Assembly: GCA_900318375.1 (NCBI GenBank)
Contig: ONKG01000016.1
Coordinates: 1-46,643 of the forward strand
From: an uncultured Lachnospiraceae bacterium
Lineage (GTDB): Bacteria > Bacillota > Clostridia > Lachnospirales > Lachnospiraceae
Direction: 5' to 3'
Length of the DNA stretch: 46,643 nucleotides
Shown here: positions 35,071 to 43,584 of the stretch, piece by piece
How the letters are laid out: each line of letters opens with the position of its first letter
Position numbering within the stretch: position 1 is the stretch's first letter
Program-made: the position numbers and the translations under genes
The notes under the pieces: model-generated
Database searches by the model: none
The model's input: only the letters and a program-made list of their open reading frames with translations
Told to the model about the DNA's origin: nothing

Positions 35071-35189
35071 GGATCTTCGCTGCCCGGATTTTATCATTCC
35101 CGGATTTTTGCAGCCCGGGTTTTACCATTCCCGGATCTTTGCAGCCCGGGTTTTACCATTCCCGGATCTTTGCAGCCCGGGCTTTACAC
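35071..35189. repeat. 31-bp tandem repeat array (about 3.8 copies)
   Basis: Units at 35071, 35102, 35133 and 35164, each like GGATCTTTGCAGCCCGGGTT then TTACCATTCCC. Copies 2 and 3 differ by one base. The array fills the ecfT-truA spacer, and the last unit overlaps the ecfT stop codon. Confidence 0.95.
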
Positions 35190-35999
35190 AAGAAAAGGCA
35201 GCCGGACCAGCCTGAGAACGATACAGAGTGCGAAATAGGCAAGCAGCAGGAAATAAGCGCCGTGGTCGCGGCCGTGATAGACCAGAGGCTTCATTTTGGT
35301 ACGTCCGATCCCCCCCCTGTAGCAGCGGGCTTCCATAGCCATGGCCAGGTCATTGGCACGGCGGAAGGCGGAAATAAAAAGGGGCACCAGAAGAGGCACC
35401 AGGCTCTTGATCTTTTTGATGAGGTTCCTGCTCTCAAAGTCCGCGCCGCGGGCAATCTGGGCCTTCATGATCTTGTCGGTCTCCTCCATCAGGATCGGAA
35501 TAAAGCGGAGGGCGATCGACATCATCATGGCGATCTCATGGACCGGCACGCGCACCCGCTTCAGAGGATTGAGCAGACTCTCGATCGCGTCTGTCAGCTG
35601 GTTGGGCGTCGTCGTGAGCGTCATCAGAGAGGATCCGATCACGAGCAGGGAGAGGCGGATCGCCATTTTGACAGCAAAGGAAAGGCCTTCCCTGGTGATC
35701 CTCAGGAATGCGAACCGGAATATCTCTTCACCCGGTGTCAGAAACAGGTTAAAAGACATGGTGATGAGCAGAAGGATCAGAATGGCGCGCATGCCGCGCA
35801 CAATGTACCCGACAGGCACATTGGAAAGGGCGATCATTGCAATGAGAAACAGTGCGCAGACCAGATAACCGATAAAAGAATTCACCACAAAGAGGGAGAT
35901 GATATAAACCAGCGTCCCCACGATCTTGACCCTGGGGTCAAGACGGTGCAGCAGTGAATCTGTCTGATAGTATTGTCCGAGCGTGATATCCTTGAACAT
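35184..35999 (-). CDS. ecfT: ECF transporter transmembrane protein EcfT
   Basis: Membrane scaffold that couples the two ATPases to exchangeable vitamin/metal-binding S proteins. 271 aa with five to six helices. AQIARGADFES carries the first Ala-Arg-Gly coupling motif and EARCYRGG the second. ATG chosen with GGGGGAG six bases upstream. No S component is in the window, so it probably serves several unlinked S proteins (group II ECF). Confidence 0.95.
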   Translation of the reverse strand: MFKDITLGQYYQTDSLLHRLDPRVKIVGTLVYIISLFVVNSFIGYLVCALFLIAMIALSNVPVGYIVRGMRAILILLLITMSFNLFLTPGEEIFRFAFLRITREGLSFAVKMAIRLSLLVIGSSLMTLTTTPNQLTDAIESLLNPLKRVRVPVHEIAMMMSIALRFIPILMEETDKIMKAQIARGADFESRNLIKKIKSLVPLLVPLFISAFRRANDLAMAMEARCYRGGIGRTKMKPLVYHGRDHGAYFLLLAYFALCIVLRLVRLPFLV

Positions 36000-36059
36000 A
36001 AATGCTCCCCCGCCGTGTATAGTCCGCATACTATCGTGTGCAGCTGAACACGGCTCTAG

Positions 36060-36140
36060 TTCTGCCGGATGTTAATGACCGGAATTTTCTGCCGGATGGC
36101 AATGACCGGAATTTTCTGCCGGATGTTAATGACCGAAAAA
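36060..36140. repeat. 27-bp tandem repeat array (three copies)
   Basis: Three contiguous 27-bp units (36060-36086, 36087-36113, 36114-36140), each starting TTCTGCCGGATG and containing AATGACCG. Two near-perfect, third diverging at its end. Located in the ecfA2-ecfT spacer. Confidence 0.95.
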
Positions 36141-36176
36141 GCATCCGTCTGTTCTGACGGCTTCCCCTGAAGGCAG

Positions 36177-37025
36177 TTACTTTTTGATCTTTTTCAGGAT
36201 CTCCGCGGCGGCATCCTCCACTGTCAGAGCATCCGTCTCCACATCGATCCCCTTCTCATGCAGTGTGTTCATAATATAGGTGATCTGCGGTGCGGAAAGT
36301 CCCAGGTCTTCCAGTTCGAGATAGTGTCTGAAAACATTCTTCGGCGTATCATCAAACACCTTTTTCCCGTTTCCCATCACCACAATCCTCTCCACATAGC
36401 GGGCTACATCGTCCATACTGTGAGAGACGAGAATAATCGTCATGGAAAGCCTTTTTTTCATATCGGAGATGAGCCCGAGGATCTCGTCGCGGCCCCGGGG
36501 ATCGAGGCCAGCAGTGGGTTCATCCAGAATGAGGATGCGCGGATTCATCGCGAGGACACCTGCGATCGCGGCGCGGCGCTTCTGGCCGCCTGACAGATCA
36601 AAAGGAGACGTCTTAAAGTACTTTTCTTTCATGCCCACATTTTCCAGGGCTTTCACGGCTCTCTTTTTGCAGGTCGCTTCGTCGAGTCCAAGGTTTCGCG
36701 GTCCGTACATGACGTCGGAAAGTACATCTACTTCAAAGAGCTGATGCTCCGGATATTGAAATACCAGCCCTACATCAGCGCGAAGGGCCTTCTTGTCAAA
36801 GCCGTTCGCGTGAATATCTTTCCCGTTATACAAAACCCTGCCGCTTGTGGGACGGAGAAGTCCGTTCAAAAGCTGTACCAGCGTGGATTTTCCGGACCCC
36901 GTATGTCCGATCAGCCCGATAAACTGATTGTCCGGTATTTCCAGGTCGATATCCAGAAGTGCCGCTGTCTCCATCGCAGTTCCCTGCTCATAGACATAGC
37001 TCACTTTTTCCAGACTGATTCCCAT
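36177..37025 (-). CDS. ecfA2: ECF transporter ATPase EcfA2
   Basis: One of two ATPases that power ECF vitamin/metal uptake. 282 aa. Walker A GHTGSGKST, signature LSGGQKRR, Walker B ILILDEPTAGLD, switch His in LVSHSMDDV, and a C-terminal dimerisation extension typical of EcfA. 27 bp downstream of ecfA1 and followed by ecfT. Confidence 0.96.
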   Translation of the reverse strand: MGISLEKVSYVYEQGTAMETAALLDIDLEIPDNQFIGLIGHTGSGKSTLVQLLNGLLRPTSGRVLYNGKDIHANGFDKKALRADVGLVFQYPEHQLFEVDVLSDVMYGPRNLGLDEATCKKRAVKALENVGMKEKYFKTSPFDLSGGQKRRAAIAGVLAMNPRILILDEPTAGLDPRGRDEILGLISDMKKRLSMTIILVSHSMDDVARYVERIVVMGNGKKVFDDTPKNVFRHYLELEDLGLSAPQITYIMNTLHEKGIDVETDALTVEDAAAEILKKIKK

Positions 37026-37052
37026 TGTGATCTAATTCCTTTCCGCTCTTTT

Positions 37053-37901
37053 TCATTTCTTAAGTCTGACCAATGCCCGGGCGAGTTCCTCCCTGGTCAG
37101 GATTCCCTCGGGAATGTCCAAGCCTTCTTTTCTGAGCAGATGTCCCAGCAGTGTGACCTGGGGAACATCGAGATGGAGTTCCTTCATCTCTTCAACCCGT
37201 GAAAAAACTTCCCGCGGGGAGCCCTGCATGGCAATCCTGCCGTCATCCATCACAAATACATGGTCAGCCTGAATCGCTTCTTCCATATAGTGGGTAATAA
37301 GAATGATCGTAATGCCGTCTTCCCGGTTTAATTTTATGGCCGCCTTGATCACATCGGCACGGCCGGATGGATCCAGCATGGCGGTCGGCTCGTCCATGAC
37401 TATGCATTTGGGATGCATGGCAATGACGCCGGCGATGGATACGCGCTGTTTCTGACCGCCGGACAGCCGGTTGGGAGATTTCTTGCGGTATTTATACATC
37501 CCCACTGTTTTGAGACTCTCTTCAACCCTCTGCCAGATCTTCTCTGTGGGAACGCCCATGTTCTCCGGTCCGAAGCCCACATCCTCCTCGACAACCTGTC
37601 CTATGATCTGATTGTCGGGATTCTGAAAAACCATGCCTGCAGTCTGGCGGATATCCCAGATCAGGGACTCGTCTTTTGTATCCAGTCCGTCGACCCGCAC
37701 TGTACCTTCCGTCGGGAAGAGCAGGGCATTCAGGTGCTTTGCAAGGGTGGATTTACCGGATCCGTTGTGTCCGAGGATTGCAATAAACTGCCCCGGCCGG
37801 ACATCCAGAGAGACATCATTGATGGCACGGATCGTGCCGGATGGATTGCCCTCTTCATCGCGCTGTATATAGTCATGGATCAGTTTGCTGATTTTGATCA
37901 T
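37053..37901 (-). CDS. ecfA1: ECF transporter ATPase EcfA1
   Basis: Partner ATPase to EcfA2. 282 aa. Walker A GHNGSGKST, GMVFQNPDNQIIG around the Q-loop (typical of EcfA1), LSGGQKQRVSIAG, CIVMDEPTAMLD, and His in LITHYMEEA. First gene of the module, 136 bp after the rplQ terminator. Confidence 0.96.
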   Translation of the reverse strand: MIKISKLIHDYIQRDEEGNPSGTIRAINDVSLDVRPGQFIAILGHNGSGKSTLAKHLNALLFPTEGTVRVDGLDTKDESLIWDIRQTAGMVFQNPDNQIIGQVVEEDVGFGPENMGVPTEKIWQRVEESLKTVGMYKYRKKSPNRLSGGQKQRVSIAGVIAMHPKCIVMDEPTAMLDPSGRADVIKAAIKLNREDGITIILITHYMEEAIQADHVFVMDDGRIAMQGSPREVFSRVEEMKELHLDVPQVTLLGHLLRKEGLDIPEGILTREELARALVRLKK

Positions 37902-37993
37902 GGTTTTTTACTCTTTCCGACATGCCGCTGGCCAGAGCGGCACCGCAATGCGGTCAAAGGATGTTTGCAGCCGCCCCGCGGCAAAAACATGCG

Positions 37994-38029
37994 GAGTGAA
38001 AAATGTCGTATCGACGATATTTTTCACTC
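37994..38029. other. Imperfect palindrome upstream of ecfA1
   Basis: GAGTGAAAAATGTCG paired with a nearly exact reverse complement ending TTTTTCACTC. It lies between the rplQ terminator and ecfA1, so it could be an operator or a second transcript-end hairpin. Confidence 0.4.
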
Positions 38030-38040
38030 TGGTTTTTTCT

Positions 38041-38073
38041 AAAAAAGCCCCCGGGATAAATCCTCCCGGAGGC
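38041..38073 (-). terminator. Terminator after rplQ
   Basis: GCCTCCGGG and CCCGGGGGC (one G-U pair) with a nine-base loop, followed by six T on the minus strand. Marks the end of the ribosomal protein operon. Confidence 0.9.
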
Positions 38074-38137
38074 TTTTGAATTAGTATATCATGCTGAAGG
38101 AAGAATCAGTCTGATATTTGTCCTCTCAGATTTGTGA

Positions 38138-38674
38138 TTAGACAAACTCAAGGACGACTTTCATAGCGCCATCGCCACGGCGCTGGCCGATCTTGATGAT
38201 TCTGGTGTAACCACCGTTCCTGCCGGCATACTTGGGGCCGTACTCGGTAAACATCTTGTCAACCAGGTCGACCTTCTTGGTAGCTTTCTTGCGGCCTTTG
38301 CCTTCCTGAGGGATTTCCACGACGGGATACAGGTAGCGAAGGATCTGTCTTCTGGCGTGCAGACGGCTGGGAGCATCCTTGGTGACCTGCTTCTCAACTT
38401 CGTCATAGACAGTAACTTTCTTGCCGTCAACAACTTCTTTCACGCGCTTGCCGTCTTTGTCCTTGCGGGCAACCTTGGCCATAACAGTGACAGTCTCATA
38501 ATTGTCGCGCTCTTTGACAGCCAGAGTGATCATAGGCTCAACGATCTTGCGGATTTCCTTGGCACGAGCCTCGGTGGTGGTGATCTTTCCGTGGTAGATC
38601 AGAGCTGTGACCTGGTTGCGGAGCAGGGCCTTTCTGAGCTTGGTCTTCTTGCCTAATTTTCTGTACATTGCCAT
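38138..38674 (-). CDS. rplQ: 50S ribosomal protein L17, long form
   Basis: 178 aa against about 115-130 in most bacteria. The N-terminal core (MYRKLGKKTKLRKALLRNQVT, LIYHGKITTTEARAKEIRK) and C-terminus (NGGYTRIIKIGQRRGDGA) are canonical. A basic insertion of about 55 residues (DKDGKRVKEVVDGKKVTVYD onward) separates them. This long form is known from Lachnospiraceae and relatives, so it is a taxonomic clue and not an anomaly. Confidence 0.97.
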   Translation of the reverse strand: MAMYRKLGKKTKLRKALLRNQVTALIYHGKITTTEARAKEIRKIVEPMITLAVKERDNYETVTVMAKVARKDKDGKRVKEVVDGKKVTVYDEVEKQVTKDAPSRLHARRQILRYLYPVVEIPQEGKGRKKATKKVDLVDKMFTEYGPKYAGRNGGYTRIIKIGQRRGDGAMKVVLEFV

Positions 38675-38846
38675 TTTAAATATCCTCCATTGTTATGATG
38701 ATGCCGTCAGCAGCGCACTTCGGTCTTACCTGCAGCCGGTTCCGGAAAAAAGAAGGGACGATCTGTCGCGGCCTCTTTATTTCGGACATCTCCTGCCGCG
38801 CACCATGTGGATTTACCGCAGCGGGATCGTATCAGTTGACGTTCTC

Positions 38847-38877
38847 GCAGTCCGCACACCCGGGGCATGCGGACTGC
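38847..38877. other. GC-rich hairpin in the rpoA-rplQ spacer
   Basis: GCAGTCCGC and GCGGACTGC with a 13-base loop and no T-run. It may stabilise or process the operon transcript in the 267-bp spacer. Confidence 0.5.
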
Positions 38878-38941
38878 GCCTTGTCTCTTTATTTTGAATC
38901 GTCTCTTATCACTGAAGAAAATCAGTGAACGAAAAGGCCGA

Positions 38942-39904
38942 TCAGGCGGGATCTTCGCTCGAATTGAGCTTGAGTCCCAGCTCTTTGAGCTTTTCAAGGA
39001 CCTCTTCGAGGGACTTGCGGCCAAGGTTCCTGACCTTCATCATCTCTTCGGGGGTCTTGTTGCAGAGCTCTTCGACCGTGTTGATTCCTGCACGCTTGAG
39101 GCAGTTGTAGGAACGGACGGAGAGTTCGAGCTCATCGATACTCATCTCCAGTGCCTTCTCCTTGGGATTTTCCTTCTCCTCGGAGATGACCTTGGCAGTT
39201 CTTGCTTTCTCAGACAGATTAATAAACACGCTCAGGTGCTCACTGAGAACTTTTGCAGCGAGGCTGACGGCCTCATCAGGTGCGATCGTTCCGTCGGTAG
39301 TGACATCCAGTGTAAGCTTATCAAAGTCTGTCTGCTGTCCGACACGTGTGTTCTCTACCGTGACATTGACTCTGTCGACAGGTGTGTAGATGGAGTCGAT
39401 CGGAATCACGCCGATTTTGGTATCAGGCGTCTTGTTGCGGTCGGAGCTGACGTATCCTCTTCCCTTTGTGATTGTAAGTTCCATGAACAGGCGGGTATCC
39501 TTTCCGCTCAGGGTTGCAATCACGAGATCAGGATTCATGATCTCGATATCCGAATCGATCTGGATATCGGAAGCGCGTACAACACCCTCTCCCTCATAAT
39601 CGATAAAGGCAGTCTTGGGCTCGTTGGACTCGCTGTCATTCTTGATCGCGAGGCTTTTGATATTCATGATGATCTCGGTAACGTCTTCCTTGACGCCCTG
39701 GATCGTGCTGAATTCATGCTGTACGCCATCAATTTTAACCTGACTCACCGCAGCGCCGGGAAGTGAAGAGAGCATGATCCGGCGGAGGGAATTTCCCAGC
39801 GTGATGCCATAACCTCTCTCCAGAGGCTCGACCACGAATCTGCCGTACTTCTTATCATCAGAGATCTGAACGACCTCGATGCTCGGTCTCTCAAAATCAA
39901 ACAC
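38942..39904 (-). CDS. rpoA: RNA polymerase alpha subunit
   Basis: 320 aa. The N-domain has [21 protein letters not shown] and LPGAAV for dimerisation. A flexible linker follows, then the C-domain with [16 protein letters not shown] and [12 protein letters not shown], which contacts UP elements and activators. Normal length and position after rpsD. Confidence 0.98.
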   Translation of the reverse strand: MFDFERPSIEVVQISDDKKYGRFVVEPLERGYGITLGNSLRRIMLSSLPGAAVSQVKIDGVQHEFSTIQGVKEDVTEIIMNIKSLAIKNDSESNEPKTAFIDYEGEGVVRASDIQIDSDIEIMNPDLVIATLSGKDTRLFMELTITKGRGYVSSDRNKTPDTKIGVIPIDSIYTPVDRVNVTVENTRVGQQTDFDKLTLDVTTDGTIAPDEAVSLAAKVLSEHLSVFINLSEKARTAKVISEEKENPKEKALEMSIDELELSVRSYNCLKRAGINTVEELCNKTPEEMMKVRNLGRKSLEEVLEKLKELGLKLNSSEDPA

Positions 39905-39941
39905 TCGTAAATCCTCCTTTGCGCTCTGCGCTCAGTCCTTA

Positions 39942-40535
39942 TTACTTGGAGTACAACTCGACGATGAGCATCTCGTTCACGGGAACGTCGATCTGCTCTC
40001 TCTTAGGCAGCTGGCTGACAGTACCCTTGAGGGCTTCCTTATCAACGTCAACCCAATCGGGAGTCAGTCTGCCGGCGGTAATCTCGGAGATGTCCTTGAA
40101 ACGCTGGATGTTCTTGGATTTCTCTCTGACTTCGACAACATCGCCTGCCTTTACGAGATAGGAAGGAACGTTGACGGGCTTGCCGTTGACAGTGATGTGC
40201 TTGTGGCCGACAACCTGGCGTGCTTCACGACGGGTGCGGGCAAAGCCCATACGGAAAACGACATTGTCCAGACGGCTCTCAAGCATGGTCATGAGGTTTT
40301 CACCGGTCATGCCTTTCATCCTGTCGGCCTTGTCGTAGTAGTTACGGAAAGGCTTCTCAAGGACGCCGTAGATGAATTTAGCTTTCTGCTTCTCGCGAAG
40401 CTGTGTGCCATACTCGCTGAGCTTGCGGCTTCTGCGGATCAGCTGTCTTTTGGACTTCTTGTCATATCCAAGAAAAACGGGATCAAGATCGAGAGATCTG
40501 CATCTCTTCAGTACCGGAGTTCTGTTTACTGCCAT
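39942..40535 (-). CDS. rpsD: 30S ribosomal protein S4
   Basis: 197 aa. Starts MAVNRTPVLKRCRSLDLDP, contains LREKQKAKFIYGVLEKPF, and has the S4 RNA-binding domain with ARQVVGHKHITVNGKPVNVPS. The short N-terminus lacks the zinc-binding Cys set, as in the C-minus form. Primary 16S binder. Confidence 0.98.
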   Translation of the reverse strand: MAVNRTPVLKRCRSLDLDPVFLGYDKKSKRQLIRRSRKLSEYGTQLREKQKAKFIYGVLEKPFRNYYDKADRMKGMTGENLMTMLESRLDNVVFRMGFARTRREARQVVGHKHITVNGKPVNVPSYLVKAGDVVEVREKSKNIQRFKDISEITAGRLTPDWVDVDKEALKGTVSQLPKREQIDVPVNEMLIVELYSK

Positions 40536-40608
40536 GATAAATCTTCCTTTCTTTTCTGCAGTCCGCTCTGAATGACTCTATTCTGCTGGAATGACGCAGG
40601 AATAACTG

Positions 40609-40638
40609 TGTTCTATAAGACTCTGTTCTATAGGACTC
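40609..40638. repeat. 15-bp direct repeat in the rpsK-rpsD spacer
   Basis: TGTTCTATAAGACTC followed at once by TGTTCTATAGGACTC. The 245-bp spacer also has a hairpin ACAGAGAA/TTCTCTGT at 40715-40739. Confidence 0.8.
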
Positions 40639-40780
40639 TGTCCGGCAGAGACCAACAGAGATCCAGTCATTCCGCCCGGCAGGGACATTCCATGGACTGC
40701 ATGTTGTTTACAGCACAGAGAAATCGATCTGTTCTCTGTGTCTTCATCCAAACGTGTAAAAAAACCTGTGTGAAATAAGA

Positions 40781-41179
40781 TCACACTCTCCTTCTCTTGG
40801 GAGGACGGCAACCGTTGTGGGGAACCGGAGTAACATCGGTGATGCTGATGATCTCAAGGCCGTTGGAATTCAGCGCACGGATCGCAGCCTCTCTGCCTGA
40901 TCCGGGTCCCTTGACGAAAACGTCGACAGCCTTCAGCCCATGAATGAGCGCTGCCTTTGTAGCCGTCTCTGCAGCCATCTGTGCTGCATAGGGAGTAGAT
41001 TTCCTTGAACCTTTAAATCCAAGACCGCCTGCACTTGCCCAGCTCAGAGCGTTGCCCTGTGTATCTGTCAGGGTAACGATTGTGTTATTAAAAGAGGACT
41101 GGATGTGCGCCTGTCCGCGTTCAACGTTTTTCTTGACACGTCTAACCTGCTTCCTTCTGGAGGATTGCTGTTTTGCCAT
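40781..41179 (-). CDS. rpsK: 30S ribosomal protein S11
   Basis: 132 aa, full length, with [36 protein letters not shown] and a [14 protein letters not shown] end. Its ATG lies only 9 bp after the stop of the shortened rpsM. The upstream Shine-Dalgarno is weak (GTAGG), so translation may be coupled to rpsM. Confidence 0.98.
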   Translation of the reverse strand: MAKQQSSRRKQVRRVKKNVERGQAHIQSSFNNTIVTLTDTQGNALSWASAGGLGFKGSRKSTPYAAQMAAETATKAALIHGLKAVDVFVKGPGSGREAAIRALNSNGLEIISITDVTPVPHNGCRPPKRRRV

Positions 41180-41188
41180 AAAACTAAC

Positions 41189-41503
41189 CTACTTTCTTTC
41201 CCATCCGCGGACAGGGAGGCCTCTTCTGTGGCGGATGCCTCTGTAGCAGCCGATCTCGGAGAGACGCTTGATGTTCATGGCGATTTCTCTGCGGAGATCA
41301 CCTTCCACCTGATAATCCTCAGCGATAACTTCACTGAGCTTCTTGACTTCTTCATCAGTCAGATCCCTGCATCTTGTGTCGGGATTGACGCCTGCCTTTT
41401 CGACAATTGCTGTTGCAGAGGTGCGGCCGATGCCATAGATGCTGGTCAGACCGATCTCAACGCGCTTATCTCTGGGTAAATCTACACCTGCGATACGAGC
41501 CAT
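41189..41503 (-). CDS. rpsM: 30S ribosomal protein S13, C-terminally shortened
   Basis: 104 aa where the family usually has 120-125. Residues 1-99 are canonical ([43 protein letters not shown]). After VRG the usual Q-K/R-T-K-T-N-A-R-T-R-K-G-P tail is replaced by WERK and a stop. No alternative frame restores the tail because rpsK begins 9 bp later. The missing tail is the part that extends toward P-site tRNA. Probably functional but altered. Confidence 0.95.
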   Translation of the reverse strand: MARIAGVDLPRDKRVEIGLTSIYGIGRTSATAIVEKAGVNPDTRCRDLTDEEVKKLSEVIAEDYQVEGDLRREIAMNIKRLSEIGCYRGIRHRRGLPVRGWERK

Positions 41504-41740
41504 TGTAAACTCTCCTTCTACTTATAAAATTACTGATTGACTGGGGCATATCCCTGCACGTTCCGTTTCATGCGGTTTACACCCAACCGGCTGCCGCCGG
41601 TCTTTCCACTGCGATTTTTCATCGGCATGGTATCAAAGAGTAATGGGCTGCCCCTGTCTGTAAGGACCGGGTTAATGGGGCGCCATATATTCTATGATCA
41701 GGCACAGCTTTGATGCAGTGCCAAAGAGCTCTTTACTCGC

Positions 41741-41854
41741 TCAACCCTGCCTCTGTTTGTGTTTCGGATTCTCGCAGATGATCCTGACGATACCTTTGCG
41801 CTTAATGACTTTGCACTTGTCGCAAATAGGCTTCACGGAAGCTCTAACCTTCAT
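41741..41854 (-). CDS. rpmJ: 50S ribosomal protein L36
   Basis: 37 aa: [20 protein letters not shown] start and a KHKQRQG end. It keeps the zinc ligands (C-x2-C, then a later Cys and His), so it is the zinc-binding C-plus form. AGGAG upstream of the ATG. It stands 237 bp before rpsM and about 600 bp after infA. Confidence 0.98.
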   Translation of the reverse strand: MKVRASVKPICDKCKVIKRKGIVRIICENPKHKQRQG

Positions 41855-42086
41855 CTCCTACTCCTTTCGTGAGTGGTACCGCGCCCTTCCTGAACCGTCA
41901 AAAAAACACACATCCGCCCGATGGCATTACCGTTTCCGGGCGTCTGTGACTTTCCTTGACAGCCTCCTGAGAATGCAGGGTACCTGTTGCCGGGTTTGTC
42001 CGAAATCACCCCGTCCTTTGAAATGCGTAGATACGGTTTAAGACAGGACAATTGAGCAGGGGTTTCCCCCTACTCATTTACAGACC

Positions 42087-42114
42087 ATGATAGAATATCA
42101 TAATGCAATATCAA
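42087..42114 (-). promoter_or_regulatory. Internal sigma-A promoter upstream of rpmJ
   Basis: TTGATA (42109-42114), 16-bp spacer, TATCAT (42087-42092) on the minus strand; an alternative TTGCAA with 17-bp spacing to TATTCT overlaps it. The local AT-rich block stands out in this GC-richer operon. It would drive rpmJ-rpsM-rpsK-rpsD-rpoA-rplQ independently. Confidence 0.6.
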
Positions 42115-42243
42115 TTGCAAGAATTATTTTTAAAAAATTCACACTCCGGTTTCCCGGTCCGGTTTCATGATTTCACTCAGTCCCGCACCCGCCTGCAGCA
42201 GCGATTCTGCTTTCCGGCCGACGGTCCCCCTCAGGGAACATAG

Positions 42244-42305
42244 AGGCGTCCGTACCTTTTACCACAGTTAACTGGTAAAAGGAGCGGACGCCTGTGATTC
42301 TTTTT
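42244..42305 (+). terminator. Strong hairpin with a plus-strand T-run
   Basis: AGGCGTCCG-x2-CCTTTTACCA, loop, TGGTAAAAGG-x2-CGGACGCCT, then GATTCTTTTT on the plus strand. The minus-strand side lacks a T-run. All neighbouring genes are on the minus strand, so it would end an antisense or small-RNA transcript. Confidence 0.7.
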
Positions 42306-42458
42306 CCGGATACGCCCCCTCCGCGGGAGGCATACTGTAATGAATATATTCTTTCAGGATTGTTTCCGGACACATTCATCCGGTCAGGAATCCTGTCAGC
42401 AGCGGTCAGGGATCGGATCAGCACCGGTCAGACCGGTCACATGACTGATTCCAATCCT

Positions 42459-42677
42459 TTACTTATCTCTCCAGATGATCCTGCCCTTGGTCAGGTCATA
42501 AGTGGACATCTCCAGTGTGACCTTGTCGCCGGGAAGAATACGGATAAAGTTCTGGCGGAGCTTGCCGCTGATGTGTGCAAGGATGATAGCTCCGTTTTCG
42601 AGCTTCACCTTGAACATTGTGTTCGGGAGTTTTTCTGTTACGATGCCTTCAAGTTCGATAACATCTGCTTTTGACAT
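42459..42677 (-). CDS. infA: Translation initiation factor IF-1
   Basis: 72-aa single OB fold: [20 protein letters not shown], with [16 protein letters not shown] and RIIWRDK. Starts 7 bp after adk, with its GGAGG binding site inside the end of adk. In relatives map usually lies between them. Confidence 0.98.
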   Translation of the reverse strand: MSKADVIELEGIVTEKLPNTMFKVKLENGAIILAHISGKLRQNFIRILPGDKVTLEMSTYDLTKGRIIWRDK

Positions 42678-42684
42678 ATACGAT

Positions 42685-43329
42685 TTAACCCTCCAAGATT
42701 TCGCTGATTGCCTGGAATACTTCTTTCATATCTTTTGTCCCGTCAACTGTGCGCAGCACGCCTTTTTCTTTATAGAAGTCGATCAGGGGCTGTGTCTGCT
42801 CGTGGTAGACGGACAGTCTGTTCTGGACAGTCTCGGGCTTGTCATCATCGCGCTGGATCAGATCACTGCCGCAATTGTCACAGATACCTTCCTTTTTGGG
42901 AGGGATGAAGGAAATATGATAGGACGCGCCGCATTTGGGACAGGAACGTCTCCCGCTCATACGGGCAACGATATTGCTGTCCGGAACATCCACATCGATT
43001 GCATAATCGATCTGCTCCCCTGTCTTGGCAAGTGTGTCGGACAGGACCTGCGCCTGCGGAATGGTTCTCGGGAATCCGTCAAGAATGTAGCCCTTTGCGC
43101 AGTCGTCTGCTTTGACTCTGTCAAGCAGGATCTCGACTGTCAGTTCATCCGGAACCAGTTTTCCGGCATCCATAAAGGCTTTCGCCTTTTTGCCGAGTTC
43201 AGTTCCGTTCTTGATATTCGCGCGGAAGATATCTCCTGTTGAAACATGGGGAAGCCCAAATTTTTCCGCAATCATTTTTGCCTGTGTGCCTTTGCCTGCA
43301 CCGGGTGCTCCGAGCATAACGATCTTCAT
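42685..43329 (-). CDS. adk: Adenylate kinase
   Basis: Interconverts AMP, ADP and ATP. 214 aa long form. P-loop [10 protein letters not shown] at 7-16, [10 protein letters not shown], and a zinc-type LID with CPKC and CDNC pairs, typical of Gram-positive enzymes. AAAGGAGGGG precedes the ATG. 255-bp gap from secY. Confidence 0.98.
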   Translation of the reverse strand: MKIVMLGAPGAGKGTQAKMIAEKFGLPHVSTGDIFRANIKNGTELGKKAKAFMDAGKLVPDELTVEILLDRVKADDCAKGYILDGFPRTIPQAQVLSDTLAKTGEQIDYAIDVDVPDSNIVARMSGRRSCPKCGASYHISFIPPKKEGICDNCGSDLIQRDDDKPETVQNRLSVYHEQTQPLIDFYKEKGVLRTVDGTKDMKEVFQAISEILEG

Positions 43330-43584
43330 TGTGTCCCCTCCTTTTTCAGACTTCTGAACAGCAGCGGCTTGTCAAAGCAGCTGTAAATCTACTATAGATC
43401 GATCGCAGCCGTTCCGTCTGTAAACGAGGCACGAGCGATACATATCTAATAGTTTAATACTTTGCCGCTGATAAAACAAGAACCGAAGACAGCAGAGGTG
43501 CAAAATGCAACCGGTATGTACTGCGAAGTCCGGACACATCGATCAGAACTGCGCAGTGCATTTGACTGCCGCCTTCGGAAGAAT

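Larger units (their letters stand above)
41855..42458. other. 600-bp infA-rpmJ spacer
   Basis: No gene. It holds a good minus-strand promoter (42087-42114), a GGGGGAAACCCC mini-hairpin just downstream, and a strong plus-strand terminator hairpin (42244-42305). A GAGTGGTACCGCGCC sequence at 41871-41885 on the plus strand resembles a T-box core. Confidence 0.6.

Noticed and set aside
35071-35189. 31-bp repeat array considered as a CRISPR
   Set aside because: Units are contiguous with no spacers, and no cas gene is nearby.
34551-35957. Long plus-strand open frame (468 codons) across truA, the 31-bp array and ecfT
   Set aside because: It is antisense to two genes with clear family motifs, encodes a His/Gln/Arg-rich product, and is kept open through the 31-bp repeats by chance.
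38138-38674. L17 insertion as a novelty
   Set aside because: The long L17 form is a known trait of Lachnospiraceae-type Clostridia.
41871-41885. Plus-strand GAGTGGTACCGCGCC resembling a T-box core near rpmJ
   Set aside because: Upstream plus-strand sequence is antisense to rpmJ and no plus-strand gene follows, so a functional T-box is implausible; possibly a chance match or a remnant.
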